Source: Colocasia esculenta
Lineage: Eukaryota; Streptophyta; Magnoliopsida; Alismatales; Araceae
DNA length: 64,000 bases
NCBI GenBank assembly: GCA_014218235.1
Contig: CM024758.1
Location: 99,981,698 to 100,045,697, forward strand
Direction: 5' to 3'
A program made the translations under genes and the position numbers. How positions within the stretch are numbered: the stretch's first letter is position 1; each line of letters starts with the position of its first letter. Shown piece by piece: positions 33,013 to 43,550 of the stretch. The notes under the pieces were generated by a model, which was not told the DNA's origin, did not search any database, and saw nothing but the letters and a program-made list of their open reading frames with translations.

Positions 33013-36000
33013 TGTGAGACCCCGAATTTTTCCGTTATTTTATATTGAGCAGGCGATATTTACATGTCATAAATATAGTGTACGTATTAAAATTTTCGCA
33101 TACTATAACTACAAATTGTTCATGTGCATATGTATATATGTATATTATTTTGTGAATATAAGTAATTAGCCAATTTTGTATATAAGGTATTTATTTAAAT
33201 ATTATGCATGATATATTAAAGTAATGTTACATATATATGTGAAGTACTATCATGCATCTTGTAAGCATATATGATTTTACTTTAGTACATATATTATAAT
33301 TAATGTATATATTATCTAATGGTTGAGATGCATACTGTGTTCCATGCATATTATATGTAGCTATGATGTGTATAAATGTGCATGTATATATTAATCTTGT
33401 TCGAATATATATCTATTTCTAAGCATGGAAATTGTTATGAGGTGTGAACAATAATGTGAATCGTGTGTGTATCTAAATGATGTAGGTATGTATATGCATA
33501 TATGTTTTACCTTATGTACGTTATAAGTATAATTACTCATGAGTATACACATGTATACATATCTGTACGTCCATCCTGTGCAAATGATATGTGTTTATTA
33601 TTAGCATGCTAAATTGTTTATGTATATAGTACTTAAATAATACGGTGCATGTAAAATATATCAAAATATTTAGCAAGCTATATTATGTAAATTCATGCAT
33701 GTTGTACTAAATTATACTTTGTACGCGTATAGATGTATAAATCTAATGTTGTACATATGATATTTACTTATTGGAATAACCATTGACTTGATTATGACAT
33801 GTATGATATCTAAATAATAGAGTGTGTATTACATATATATATATTCGTGCATAATACATGCAACTATGGTGCATATGTATATATATGTATGTCACTTCGT
33901 GCATATTATCTTTAATTGAGAATTATTACAAATTATATTATAAATAATGTATAATGTATATAATTTATGTAATATGTGTAAAAATATTTAATTATGCTCA
34001 TACTATATTGTTGGAGCCTAAAGTATGTTTAAATTGGACGAAATTAGGTGTTTGGGATGTCTGGTACAGTTGGCGGTCAACACTGTGCCACAACTTGCAC
34101 GACCTGGTGGCGTCCACATCACGGACGCCAATAGGCAGTGGGGGGCCCCCCTAGACGCCAACCCCATGTTGGCGGCCATCCCCTTGACGTCAGTGTGCAG
34201 TTGACTACAACCGATGTTGCGTCTATATCCTCTGCGTAACGGTTCCAGATTTGTTAATGCTCGGATTATGGCCGGTTCCAGTTTAGGAAACCCATCCTAA
34301 ATCGTAGGAAACCTACCAAGAAGCGTACCCAACCCATCCAACTTATAAAGACCCATCTTCTGGCCGCACCAAGCCTTTTTGGTCATTGTGAAACTCTAGC
34401 CTTTTTGTAAGAAAAGCGAAGTTCCAAAGCTCTGATCCTGCGACTGGAGGATTTTCTGGGAGATCTACAACTGGAGCGTAGTCCAACTATCAAGGAGGCA
34501 TCCCCAAACCGAGGAACGACCTACAACGACTGGAGAACCAGATCAAAGGAGTTTCTGAGCACCCTCTTGCTTTGGCCGAGGAGGGCTTCAACGACAAGAT
34601 TTGATCTTCTAGGATTTTATTAGAGCAAGTAACCTATGTATATCAATCTTAGACATGTCCCCTAGGTCCTAGAATTTTTCTGGATTTTTCCACGAGTCCT
34701 AGACCCTCCATTTTCCTTGTGCATGTGAGTGTTGTCGGTGTTGATTGCTGTTTGGAAGTTGACGGCAACATCCCTTGCCGTCATGTTCTTGAGTTGACGG
34801 CAAGGGATGCCACAGTTAACTCAGTTGGCGACCAGGACTGTGCAGTAAGTTTTTCATTGTTCTGAAAAATGCTATTTGATCTTCTTTAATATATTTAATG
34901 ATTATGGGTATGTGTTGATGTTGTAACTTTTATGTGGGGTCAAGGGTGATCAGTAGGTCATGTCATGAGTTTTTCATGAATTTTCATGATTTGTGTTAAT
35001 TATTAAAATTCTAGAAATTGAATATGAGCATAGTATAACCATGTTTAATTTGTGTAAATAGGTCAGATGTGAATTAGGGTTTGGTAAATCTTCTGTGATG
35101 ATGTCTTGACTGTATATACGCATTGACACTATTACATTAGACTATTTTCTAGGATCTTTACTTTAGAGAAATTAGTGAGAAATGCACCTGTGATTTGATT
35201 TAATTTTTATAATTACATTTCCTATTCAGAAAAATATAGAAAATTTAGAATGTGTGTTATGTTTACTATATTAAACTTGTGATAAAAATTCATGAAGATC
35301 TGATGACAGTAAGTAATGTTATGTTTTGAAATGAGAGGAAAAATGGCCATGTTAAGCATGATAGAGTTAATTATATGAAATCAAGAGTTAGCAGCATGTT
35401 AAAATCTTATTTTAAGTTATTTATCATTGTTTACAGTAAGGTGAAATTCCTGTAAATGGAAATGTGAATATTATGTAATGTGTGTGTGAAAGGATGAAAA
35501 TATGTGTTCAGAGCATGAGTAAAATGTGATGTGAATGATAAAGTGATTAATGCAATATTAGCCATGTGTGACACTGCTACCATAGGGTCTGTCGAGAGCT
35601 GTACCATAGAAAAGTCCATATGGAAGGCTCAACGTATGAGATAAATCCTAAGGGCATTAGGATAAAATCTTGGATGTGGACAAGTAACGCTGGTTAGGGT
35701 GGAGAGGGCTTCTCTGGTTTTGCTGCAGTTACCTAGATTTGCCACCGCATTGCCTAGGTGACAAATTTGTGAAAGTGAGTGCTAATGCTAAGTGATAAGC
35801 ATTAAGTGCTAAAGTGAGTGTTTCCTTTACTTGGTAGTTAGGACTATGTGTCACGGCAATTTAGATGTAAATGTGATTAGAAGTGCAAAGTGATAAGTGA
35901 ATGTGGCACGTGATAAGTGCAATTGTTGTGATAAGTGATAACATGAATGCATGAGTAAATGAAATGGTAAATTATCGGTAAGGAAGAGTAAAAGATAATG

Positions 36001-37592
36001 AGAGTGTAATCACATGTGAAAACCAATGTATTAATACATGCATATTTATTTTGTGGTTCGTGCATTAACATCATAATTGTAGAATTATGTTAATATCATG
36101 TCTAATATCATGTGATATAGTTTAATAATTTCCATTAGTAGTGGTGTATGAATATGCGCATGTGAAATATGTAAAGAAACGCAATCTAGAAAATTGAGTA
36201 TGTAGAATTGACAAATGAATAAGATAGCTGAGAATAAATGTAAATTCATGTAATAAGTTTGATTCATGTCAAAATAGCAAGCTAAATGAGATTATGATGT
36301 TGATAAACACATAAAATAATGCCTAAGTCGATGATAGAATTGCTATTCATTTAGTAGTAGTTCCATGGTTTAATTGTAGATTATTGCCATCCGATTTGAA
36401 TATATTTTAAATCTTCAATTCATGTTTAATAAAGGTGATATCATGGTGATTAGTCATATTAAAACAGCAAATGAAATGTGTAAATAAATAGGAAAGGAAA
36501 AGTGTCATGTGAAATAAAATAAGATCATGTTAGATTGCTATCTACTTTATGTATAATTGCATGTTCTAATTGGTAGAGTTATTCCCAATAAGGAAAATGT
36601 TTAGATTAATAAATTTGTTATATGTAGGTGTTTAAGAGTGCATATGTTCATACCATGTATGTATCAACATGATTATGCTAAATTATGTTAGAATGTTTAG
36701 TATCGTGTTAAGTAGATATTAGAAAGCATGCGAAGTTTTGAGAGAGTATGATAAATTATACACTAAAAGAACAAGTTAAATGTTGTTATTAAAAAGATAT
36801 AAATGCATGAGAAATTGACTAGATACCATGCTAGGAATGTTTATTATCTTGTACATAGCCTATGTTTCAAAATGGTAGAATGTGAAATGATATGATGAAG
36901 ATTTGAATCTGCATCATAGAATATATCATTGTGTAGAAAACATGTGTAGGTGTATGTTATCTTTCATGATTAACATGAGCATGTGCTAGATAGAAGGTAT
37001 TTGGATGACTTATGTACAGTTGACCATAAGAAACATGTATCATGTGTAATGTTGTGATCAGAATGATAGCATGTGTGATTTTCCTTATTATTAGGCTTCT
37101 TATGTATGTGATATGTGTAAATTTGATATTTTAGATTACTTGCTGAGTCTTGTAAGACTCATACTTGCTCGGCGTACAGGGGTGACGGTTATCCAGTAGC
37201 TGAGGAGAGAATAGTGAAGATTGATACCGCATACAAGGAATAGCACTTGAGGAGATTTTATTTTTGGTAGTTACTTTATTTATAGTTTGAATACTGTTAT
37301 TCATATGGACAATGTATGGACAATGTAGTTTTTTTCAAGTTGTAATAATGTGGACTCTGTTGGGTTGAGTGTGTTTTGGAATTTCCTAAAGTTGTATTTT
37401 AATGATAACCAATGAACATCACTCATACTTTGATTTTGATGATGATATGTTAAACACGTTTATACATTCTATATATCACAATATGCTTTAAACAACATGT
37501 TCTTGATGTTATATATCTCATTTTAATGATTATATCATGTACTAATGTTTATGTGTTAAATTGTAGGTGTATACAGATTTTGTCATAGTAGT

Positions 37593-37914
37593 GTCGACAC
37601 ACCCACTACTGGTGTCGACCCAAGGTTTCAAACCCTAAGGGAAATGATGAAGAAAAGGTCAAGTGTGTCGACACAGCCTCAAGTGGTGTCGACACTAGTC
37701 CCAGTTCCCAGAGAACCCATTGACAAGTCTGTACTGTGTGTCGACATAGCCTCAAGTGGGTCGACACTAGATCTAGTTTCCAGAAGACCTGTTTGTCAGT
37801 TCTGGACAGTGTGTCGACGCAGCCTGAAGTAGTGTCGACACTAGTGACTCTTCCCAGACAACCAATTCTACCAGTTTGGGACAGTGTGTCGACACAATCC
37901 TTGGACAGGTCGAC
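37593..37914. repeat. U3 cluster of GTCGAC pairs (solo LTR)
   Basis: Ten words start at 37593/37614, 37667/37688, 37740/37760, 37813/37834 and 37888/37909. Within-pair spacing is 21, 21, 20, 21 and 21 bp; pair-to-pair steps are 74, 73, 73 and 75 bp. This makes a five-unit degenerate minisatellite of about 74 bp, ending 121 bp before the TATA box. Confidence 0.95.
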
Positions 37915-38034
37915 ACACTCCGGAAACTTTTTCACTTTAAGTTCCATCTGGACACGTGGCCGCTTAGGGTTCAGGGGAATCTGCCTAGGTTTTTGTGCCC
38001 ACGTACCCTAAGGCTCTTTATAGACATATGGGGC

Positions 38035-38042
38035 TATAAATA
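38035..38042 (+). promoter_or_regulatory. TATA box of solo LTR
   Basis: TATAAATA, 121 bp after the last GTCGAC word. A solo LTR keeps its promoter, so rightward transcription into the end of array LTR 4 is possible. Confidence 0.6.
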
Positions 38043-39062
38043 CCCATCTCTTTAGTTCTCCAAAGGATCCTATGCAAGACAAGAGCCAAGAGTATTCTGC
38101 AAGAAGGGAAGAAGAGCGGGAAAGAAGCATCTGCATCCAGAGGAGCAAAGCAGCACTGCCAAGGGGAGAAGAAGAGGAGGAGCTCGAGATTGCAAGAGTG
38201 CTGGTCCAGAAGGAGATCTAGCCGAGTTTGTATCTGGTTAGAGTGTCAATTTTTATGGGGAATCTATGTATGTGTTCTACACAGATCTCCCAATTCTATT
38301 TGTCTCTACCATTTCTATTGTATTGAGATAGATCGTGCTAGAGGATCTATTCTCTAAGTGTGCTTGGTCTAGCAGAACTTGGATCTATTGTGGTCCAGAG
38401 GTTTGAGTACTTTGTACTCTATTTTGGAGCCCCAGTGCTCTGGGTTGGAGTCGTTGTGCTCTGGTGCTTGAGCCGTGGTGCTCAAGGGCTTGTGAATTTG
38501 CTGAATTCACAAGTGGTCTTTGGAGTAGGTCGTTGTGCCTATCTCCTGGGTTTCTTTGAGTTGTTGAACTCAAAGAGGTTAGAGTCGTCATACTCTAGTT
38601 TGTACTACACTTGTGCTAGTGGTTCCTCCGTTGTGAGGAGGTGGACGTAGGAGACACAAGTTGTGTTCTCCGAACCACCTTAAAATCTTCAGTGCACTGT
38701 GGTTTGTTGTGTGGTTTGCTATACTTATTCACTATTCTCGCACACACCACACTTGAGTCTGATCGAATTGTGTGTCTTACTCATTTTAATTCCTCTGCTA
38801 TACACACAATTTCTTAGTTCATTTATCAAAGTCACATATCTGATCCCCAACAAAGTCTAGTATTTTCTTTTACTATATAGACTGTGGAATATGTGGTGAT
38901 GATGGAATGAAGTATAATATTTCTTTTAATTCTGTTGTACTCTTTTATTTTCATGGACATATCAACCTTATCGTTTAGTGTTGGGTTACTATCCCACTGT
39001 GACGATGCTCTTTGTACCGATGGGGATTGGTATAATCGTACCGTATAAAGGGGGTCGTTACA

Positions 39063-39067
39063 TCTAG
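39063..39067. other. Target-site duplication TCTAG, right copy
   Basis: Directly follows the last base of array LTR 4 and is identical to 17311-17315. Confidence 0.9.
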
Positions 39068-40159
39068 GATATGGACAATTTCTTGTCAAGTGCCCCGGAT
39101 GATAACAATTGTAGCATCTATATTCGGAAGAAGTGGTGGGCTGCCTGGCTGTACTTTGTTGTGATTCCTCCGTCTCCGGCCTAAAACCTCGGCCCTGCTA
39201 AAAACCCTACTATCTACCACCTCCTTGGCCTCTAAATATCTTCTTTAACTTGTTTCCCCACTTGTCAAAACCTGATGTAGACGCTCCCCCTGATGGTGCC
39301 TTGCCTTTTCTAACACCTGGAGATTGTTGTGGAAGTCGGAAACTACCTGATCCACTTGACTACCTAGCCTATACAGTCCTTTCAAGGATTGCTGCTCTCT
39401 AGGCTGCCTCCTCCACCGTCCTGCACATAAGAGGAATCATTGCATCTTGCAACTCGAGCCTCAACCCTCGAATAAAGTATTCCACCATCATAGCATTAGT
39501 AGTCACTACATATGGTGCATACGTGCTCAAGGCCATGAATCTCATTTGATACTCCAGCATTGACAAATTCCCTTGCTGTAGTGTCCTAAACTGCTCCCTC
39601 TTAGCTTGCTGAATTTGCACCGGAAAGAATGCATTGTTGAATGCTTCAAGGAATTCTGGCCAAGTGATTGTATCTTATGTCTGTCCTGCAAACACCATCT
39701 GCATTTTGAGCCTCCACCACTCTTGTGCAAATCCTCGCAACTGGTAAATAGCCAAGATCACTCTATCAGCCTGTGGACACCTCATTGTAATAAAGACTCT
39801 TTCTATCTCATGCACCCAATGTTCTGCCGTGTCCGGATTCGGACCTCCCGAATATGTAGGTGGCTGCAGCCGTAGAAACCTTTCCACTAATACCCTAGAC
39901 TCCTCCACGCTAGCTGGTCGCATTGGCACAACTAGGGATAAGGTACAACAGGTGGTACCTCAACTCCAAATGGTGGTACTAGCGGTACCGGTACTACCTC
40001 CTCCTCAACTGGTGGTGCTGTAACTGCTGGCTGAACCGGTGGCTACTGATCCAACCGTGTCTGAATCTGTGTAATACTTTCACATAGCCTTCCTATCATT
40101 TGATGTGTAGACTCTTCAAGCTCATCTCCACCACCTCCCCAATCTCTCCTAGTAGCCAT
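39068..40159 (-). pseudogene. Host gypsy gag, interrupted by the array
   Basis: Read leftward from an ATG at 40157-40159. The N-terminal region is in the 40043-40288 frame. The capsid part has PPTYSGGPNPDTAEHWVHEI (39675-39929), then EQFRTLQQGNLSMLEYQMRF and NAMMVEYFIRGLR (39399-39620), typical Retrotrans_gag of chromoviruses. A basic linker leads to a CCHC knuckle (CYNCYHPGHLTRNCP) near 39070-39115. The frame then meets the array. At least three frame changes and stops are present. No introns are seen in this gag, unlike the 45580 element. Confidence 0.85.
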
Positions 40160-40357
40160 TTCTGATCCTGCACGCCGCACACGAGTCATGAGAACTGGTT
40201 CGCGACACCAGCCACAGACCCGAACAAACAACACAAGACTACCTCTCAGCCTCGTAGCCACGAACGAAAGGTCTAGTTGCCGCTCCACCTCAAAAAGGTC
40301 AAGAAACTGTGGAGATCAACCAACACTACTCCTGCAGACTACACTGCTACAGTCCCA

Positions 40358-40370
40358 AGCCTGACACCTT
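40358..40370 (-). other. Degenerate primer-binding site of host gypsy
   Basis: The minus strand reads AGGTGTCAGGCTTGG, which aligns with TGGTATCAGAGCTTGG with two substitutions and one missing base. It lies about 200 bp upstream of the gag ATG, as expected, and it defines the inner end of the 5' LTR only approximately. Confidence 0.45.
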
Positions 40371-41715
40371 TAGGGACCCTGGCCCGAGCTCCCTAAAGTG
40401 AGGCACTGGAAATAGGACTAGCTGGGGACCAGTACGTCTACCGGTGTCCGCCCCCAACCACGAGCACGTCACAAGCGACCGCACACCCACAAACACAAGT
40501 CGCTACCCCCTGTCGTCTTTCCCTCAGCCGGACGTACAACTCAAACTCAGGAGTGAGGGTGTCCATGAAGATGACACAAACCTTGATGGTACACACCGTA
40601 TCGGGACAAACCCCGAGCACCTGGTGCTTAGCGCACAATGTACCTGGGGTATCCAACTTGAGAGGTAACCACGGAAGGTGTTAAACAACCCAACTTGCTA
40701 TGCACAAATATCCAATCAAAACCTGACATTTTCAACCATGATAAAAACCAACACCCCCCTTGCATACCCTACATTGTATAACCAACACTGCCCAAGCAGT
40801 GTACAACAAAAAATAGACAAACTGGCCACAGAACCCCACAGCTCGGGGGCCACATTCTAAATCATGACCAACACAGTGGACGCCTATCGAAGTTTGAATC
40901 GCGACGGACCAACACGTCGCCTTTAAAGTCTGAATCGCGACTAGACAGGTCGTCGCGTTTAGAAAACACGATGACTGGTTCTGTTGCCTTTCAGATAGAA
41001 GAAACATGTCTTGTTCTCCCATTCCGGAATCACATAAAATAGGAAATAACCATTGATATGATACTCTAAGCATGCTTCCTATCAAGTACAAGTGATTTCC
41101 CTAAACAAAATCCATAAGCCCTAACTACACAACCCATACAAGAGAAAACAGGGAAAGTTCCCCTACCAACAAAAGAAATGCAAAACCGACACTGCCCAAG
41201 CATTCCCCGTGCTCCAAAACACCTCCTCACGTCGAAACCACGTCGAACGGACAGTAAGACCTCAAAATCGCCAGCAAATCTCCCACCATCCTCCCCTTCA
41301 ACTGAGCAGTGCAACTGCACTATTCGACCAAGGGCAGAAGCCCAAAACACACAGAGGAAAAATCGTGACGTATCGGGCCGTCGCATTTAAAATGCGACGT
41401 ACCCCACCGTCGCAATTGATCCCCGACGCCCCTGCATGTGACACGCGGTGCGCATGCAGACGTGCGCACTGAAGGCGGTGTTCAAATCGCGACGTAGCAG
41501 GTGGTCATGTTCCACTCATAAACGCAATGTATGTGAGAGTCGCGTTCTTGAATGATGCGCCAGAGGTCTGTTGGGCTGGGATTTTCCAACCCTCCAGCCT
41601 CACATCCTGCTACACACACCAACAAACACACATGTACACCCAAAACCTCAACTAATGGGCCACACACTAGCCCCCAAACCTGGTAAACTATGATCTGGAA
41701 ATTCAGGATATTACA
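40371..41715 (-). repeat. Host gypsy 5' LTR (about 1.35 kb)
   Basis: The outer end is sharp: the minus strand starts TGTAATATCCTGAATTTCC at 41715, matching the 3' LTR at 13003. The inner end is inferred from the degenerate primer-binding site. It carries six GCGAC/GTCGC-type pairs at 15-bp spacing. A motif (CACTGCCCAAGCA) occurs twice (about 40786 and 41189), suggesting an internal duplication. Confidence 0.7.
40901..41543. repeat. GCGAC-N10-GTCGC pairs in host gypsy LTR
   Basis: Word starts 40901/40916, 40937/40952, 41365/41380, 41394/41409, 41489/41504 and 41524/41539, each exactly 15 bp apart. Typical pair: GCGAC then ten bases then GTCGC. Some words have decayed by C-to-T or G-to-A changes (GTGAC, GTCAT, GCAAT), as expected at methylated CpG. 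Confidence 0.85.
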
Positions 41716-42300
41716 AGAACGGTCTTTCCGGATTTGGATATCACGGCCCTCAGCTTCCTACTTTTGCGGGTCTGGTACTGCTCCCTTAGTACAGGTTCAA
41801 CGATACTGGAGATAGCATTCACCGAGAATACTCGGCCTTGAGGATAGGGCTTGATGCCCCCAGCAAGAGTCAACTTCATTTCTTTTGTCAGTGCATCTTG
41901 GGCCATAGGGATAACCCCGAGGAAATATGGAGAGCCGACCAAGATCAGGAAGTCGCCGAAGCATAACGGTGTGGCGAGGAATCGGTGGTAGGCATGGTTG
42001 GAAACCACGAACGGTCTGTACATGACAGAAGCCATTTGAGTTCACACATATATCTTTGTGTTTCGGGGTTTTCTTGGTTCCTGAAATGGCAGAGCCAAAT
42101 GATCAGGAGCCAAGTATCAACATAAGGTCTAGCACATGTATGAAAGGTAGGAATGGTCCCACCGTGCGTGCCAATTTGTTTGGAAAGAACTTTTAAGGGG
42201 AGATAATATATACATCGAAGTTCTTTTGATATGGGTATATCAATGGTGGAAGACATGGACACTTACTCCCTTATGACTTGAGAAGTACATTATTTAGGGG
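41716..42300 (-). other. Unassigned sequence with a 110-codon ORF (41703-42035)
   Basis: The minus-strand ORF from 42035 begins MASVMYRPFVV and runs into the host gypsy LTR at 41715, so the insertion cut it short. It includes ALTKEMKLTLAGG and a basic stretch (QTRKSRKLRAVISKSGK). Base composition is more balanced than in the surrounding repeats. I do not recognise the protein, and no splice context is certain. It could be a captured or resident gene fragment, or part of another repeat. Nothing recognisable lies at 42263-42490. Confidence 0.3.
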
Positions 42301-42519
42301 TTCATCATCATCTTCTATGCACAATTATCAGATGATTATGAGTTCGTGCGTTGGACCATTCCCCATCAATCGAAATCGACGTTTCCTTTACATCGAGGAG
42401 AACTCGAACACCTTTGATACATGTTAGACCCTTTAGTTGTAGAAGCAATTCATGAAAGAAAACACCATTCAAATAGATTGGGGGTTACTCATAGCCTCGT
42501 TATCTGTTTTTTCCAAATT

Positions 42520-42770
42520 AGACTAGGATTGATTTATCATAATACTCTTAAAAATAGGGATTGATTTATGAAACCTACCTTCAAATGGGGACTGATTTGC
42601 ATATTTCCTCCTAAAATGAGGACTGATTTGCAAATGTCCCTTAAAATAGAGACTGATTTATAAATTTCTCCATATTTAGGGACTGATTTGCAAATTTTCC
42701 CTGATTTAGGGACTGATTTGCAAATTTCCCCTGATTTAGGGTCCGATTTGTCATTTCTTTGTCATATGGA
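42520..42770. repeat. Minisatellite of 30-31 bp, about eight degenerate units
   Basis: Repeating GGGACTGATTTGCAAATTT with a CCCTGATTTA-type spacer. Steps between ACTGATTT words are about 30-31 bp, and the rightmost units (about 42675-42745) are the cleanest. Confidence 0.8.
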
Positions 42771-43550
42771 GATTAAACTTGTAATTTTTCTCATGAATGG
42801 GGACTGTTTAATGATTTCTCTTGGATGCTACTTGTTAAAACATCATTTCTGAATTTTCAAAAAAAATATTCATATCTAGAAATGTTAAATTCAAATAGTT
42901 CCATATTTCTTGGTCATTTACACAAATAAATAAAGTGCAGGGTTAATTTGTAAGATTTCTATTTTAATGTACAAAAATAATATTCCCACCACATTCAAAT
43001 CAAGTAAGAATACTTTCTCAACATTTTTTTCCTTCATTTCTTTGGTATAAACATGAAATCAATAAAGGATAGTCCATTGTGGTAATTTATACACCCACAA
43101 GGACTTATTTACAAAAGGTTCAGGGCTAATATATAGCCTTGCCTAAAGTAAAAACTGAACAAACACTTGACTCTAGCAGGGATTTGATTGGGCGATTTCA
43201 GAAGCTCTCCAGGAGTTGGTGATTTTTCTCCTCTTTTCCCCTTCTTGGAGGTGGTCTCCTTATATAGGAGATTCAGTGAGGGGTGGACACCCCACCGGGC
43301 AACATCTCCACCGGGTAACATCTCCACCAGACAACATCTCCACCAAGGTATGTATTTTTTATATTTTTTTGTTGGAAGGGGAATCCCACCGGGGGAGAAC
43401 TCCACCAGTGGGGACCGGTGGGTCTCGGTGGGGTTCCCCACTGGCCCACTCCACCGGTGGGAGTCCCCACTGGGAGAAACCCCATCGGTGGGGTTCGGTG
43501 GACCCCACCGATAGGGGCTAGTGGGGTTCCCCAGCAGTGGGGCTCTCCAC
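42771..43550 (-). repeat. Probable LTR remnant with TATA box and CCACCGG cluster
   Basis: The minus-strand TATA box (TATATAAGG, 43258-43266) lies just downstream (leftward) of a cluster of CCACC/GGTGGGG words (43292-43550). A likely transcribed portion extends to the left, and the minisatellite at 42520 may belong to its U5. The right end is cut by the SIRE-like LTR at 43551. No primer-binding site or terminal dinucleotides could be fixed, so calling it an LTR is an inference from organisation. Confidence 0.4.
43292..43550. repeat. CCACC / CCGGTGGG word cluster
   Basis: Four CCACC words start at 43292, 43308, 43324 and 43340, exactly 16 bp apart (CCACCGGGCAACATCT repeated). Further right are palindromic ACCGGTGGG/CCCCACTGG words, again mostly 15-16 bp apart. 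The ORFs here (for example 43188-43514) follow from the repeat and are not genes. Confidence 0.8.

Larger units (their letters stand above)
37358..38852 (+). mobile_element. Solo SIRE-type copia LTR (1495 bp)
   Basis: Starts TGTTGGGTTGAGTG and ends GATCCCCAACA, with no internal region, so it is a product of LTR-LTR recombination. The start is like that of the copia 5' LTR (TGTTGGGTTGAATG). A TATA box lies at 38035-38042 and the GTCGAC cluster at 37593-37914. The 5-bp flanks are GACTC (37353-37357) and AAGTC (38853-38857); LTRs 1-3 show GACTCTAG uninterrupted at this place. The duplication is therefore imperfect. Confidence 0.9.
17316..39062 (+). mobile_element. Tandem array of a non-autonomous LTR retrotransposon (LTR-int-LTR-int-LTR-int-LTR)
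   Basis: Four LTRs (17316-21889, 22547-27131, 27786-32359 and 33013-39062, the last with an insertion) alternate with three internal regions (657, 654 and 653 bp). Each internal region starts with GAGATTGGTATCAGAGC (initiator-Met primer-binding site, one T lost in the third) and ends with the polypurine tract AGGGGGGGAGAG. Every LTR starts TGTGAGACCCCGAA and ends GTTACA. A single perfect TCTAG duplication flanks the entire 21.7 kb, and none is seen at the inner junctions. This fits one insertion followed by unequal recombination between LTRs. No pol sequence is present. Confidence 0.93.
33013..39062 (+). repeat. Array LTR 4 with solo-LTR insertion (4555 bp without the insert)
   Basis: Starts TGTGAGACCCCG, TATA box at 34344-34350, ends GTCGTTACA at 39062. 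It is the most diverged of the four, with many small indels, a short (AT)n tract (about 33833-33845) and local duplications such as the repeated ATGGACAATGTATGGACAATG near 37309-37325. A 1495-bp solo copia LTR interrupts it at 37358-38852. Confidence 0.92.
12663..41715 (-). mobile_element. Host gypsy: chromodomain Ty3/gypsy element, split by nested insertions
   Basis: Minus-strand element in the order 5' LTR (about 40371-41715), gag (39068-40159), the 21.7-kb nested array (17316-39062), protease-RT-RNase H-integrase (13957-17310), a chromodomain split by a LINE, and a 3' LTR remnant (12663-13003). Both outer LTR ends read TGTAATATCC on the minus strand. Protease before RT and integrase last is the gypsy order. 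The chromodomain tail and the ATTTCGAGGATGAAATTT motif before the 3' LTR suggest a Tekay/Del-like chromovirus. The five bases after 41715 (AGAAC) do not recur at the left end, which is truncated. Confidence 0.85.

Noticed and set aside
17316..39062. Satellite DNA with a unit of about 5.2 kb
   Set aside because: The unit has exact retrotransposon signals (TG...CA ends, primer-binding site, polypurine tract) and a single outer target duplication.
12663..41720. A simple intact host gypsy with matching target duplication
   Set aside because: AGAAC after 41715 is not found at the left end, and the left LTR is truncated, so the original left boundary is lost.
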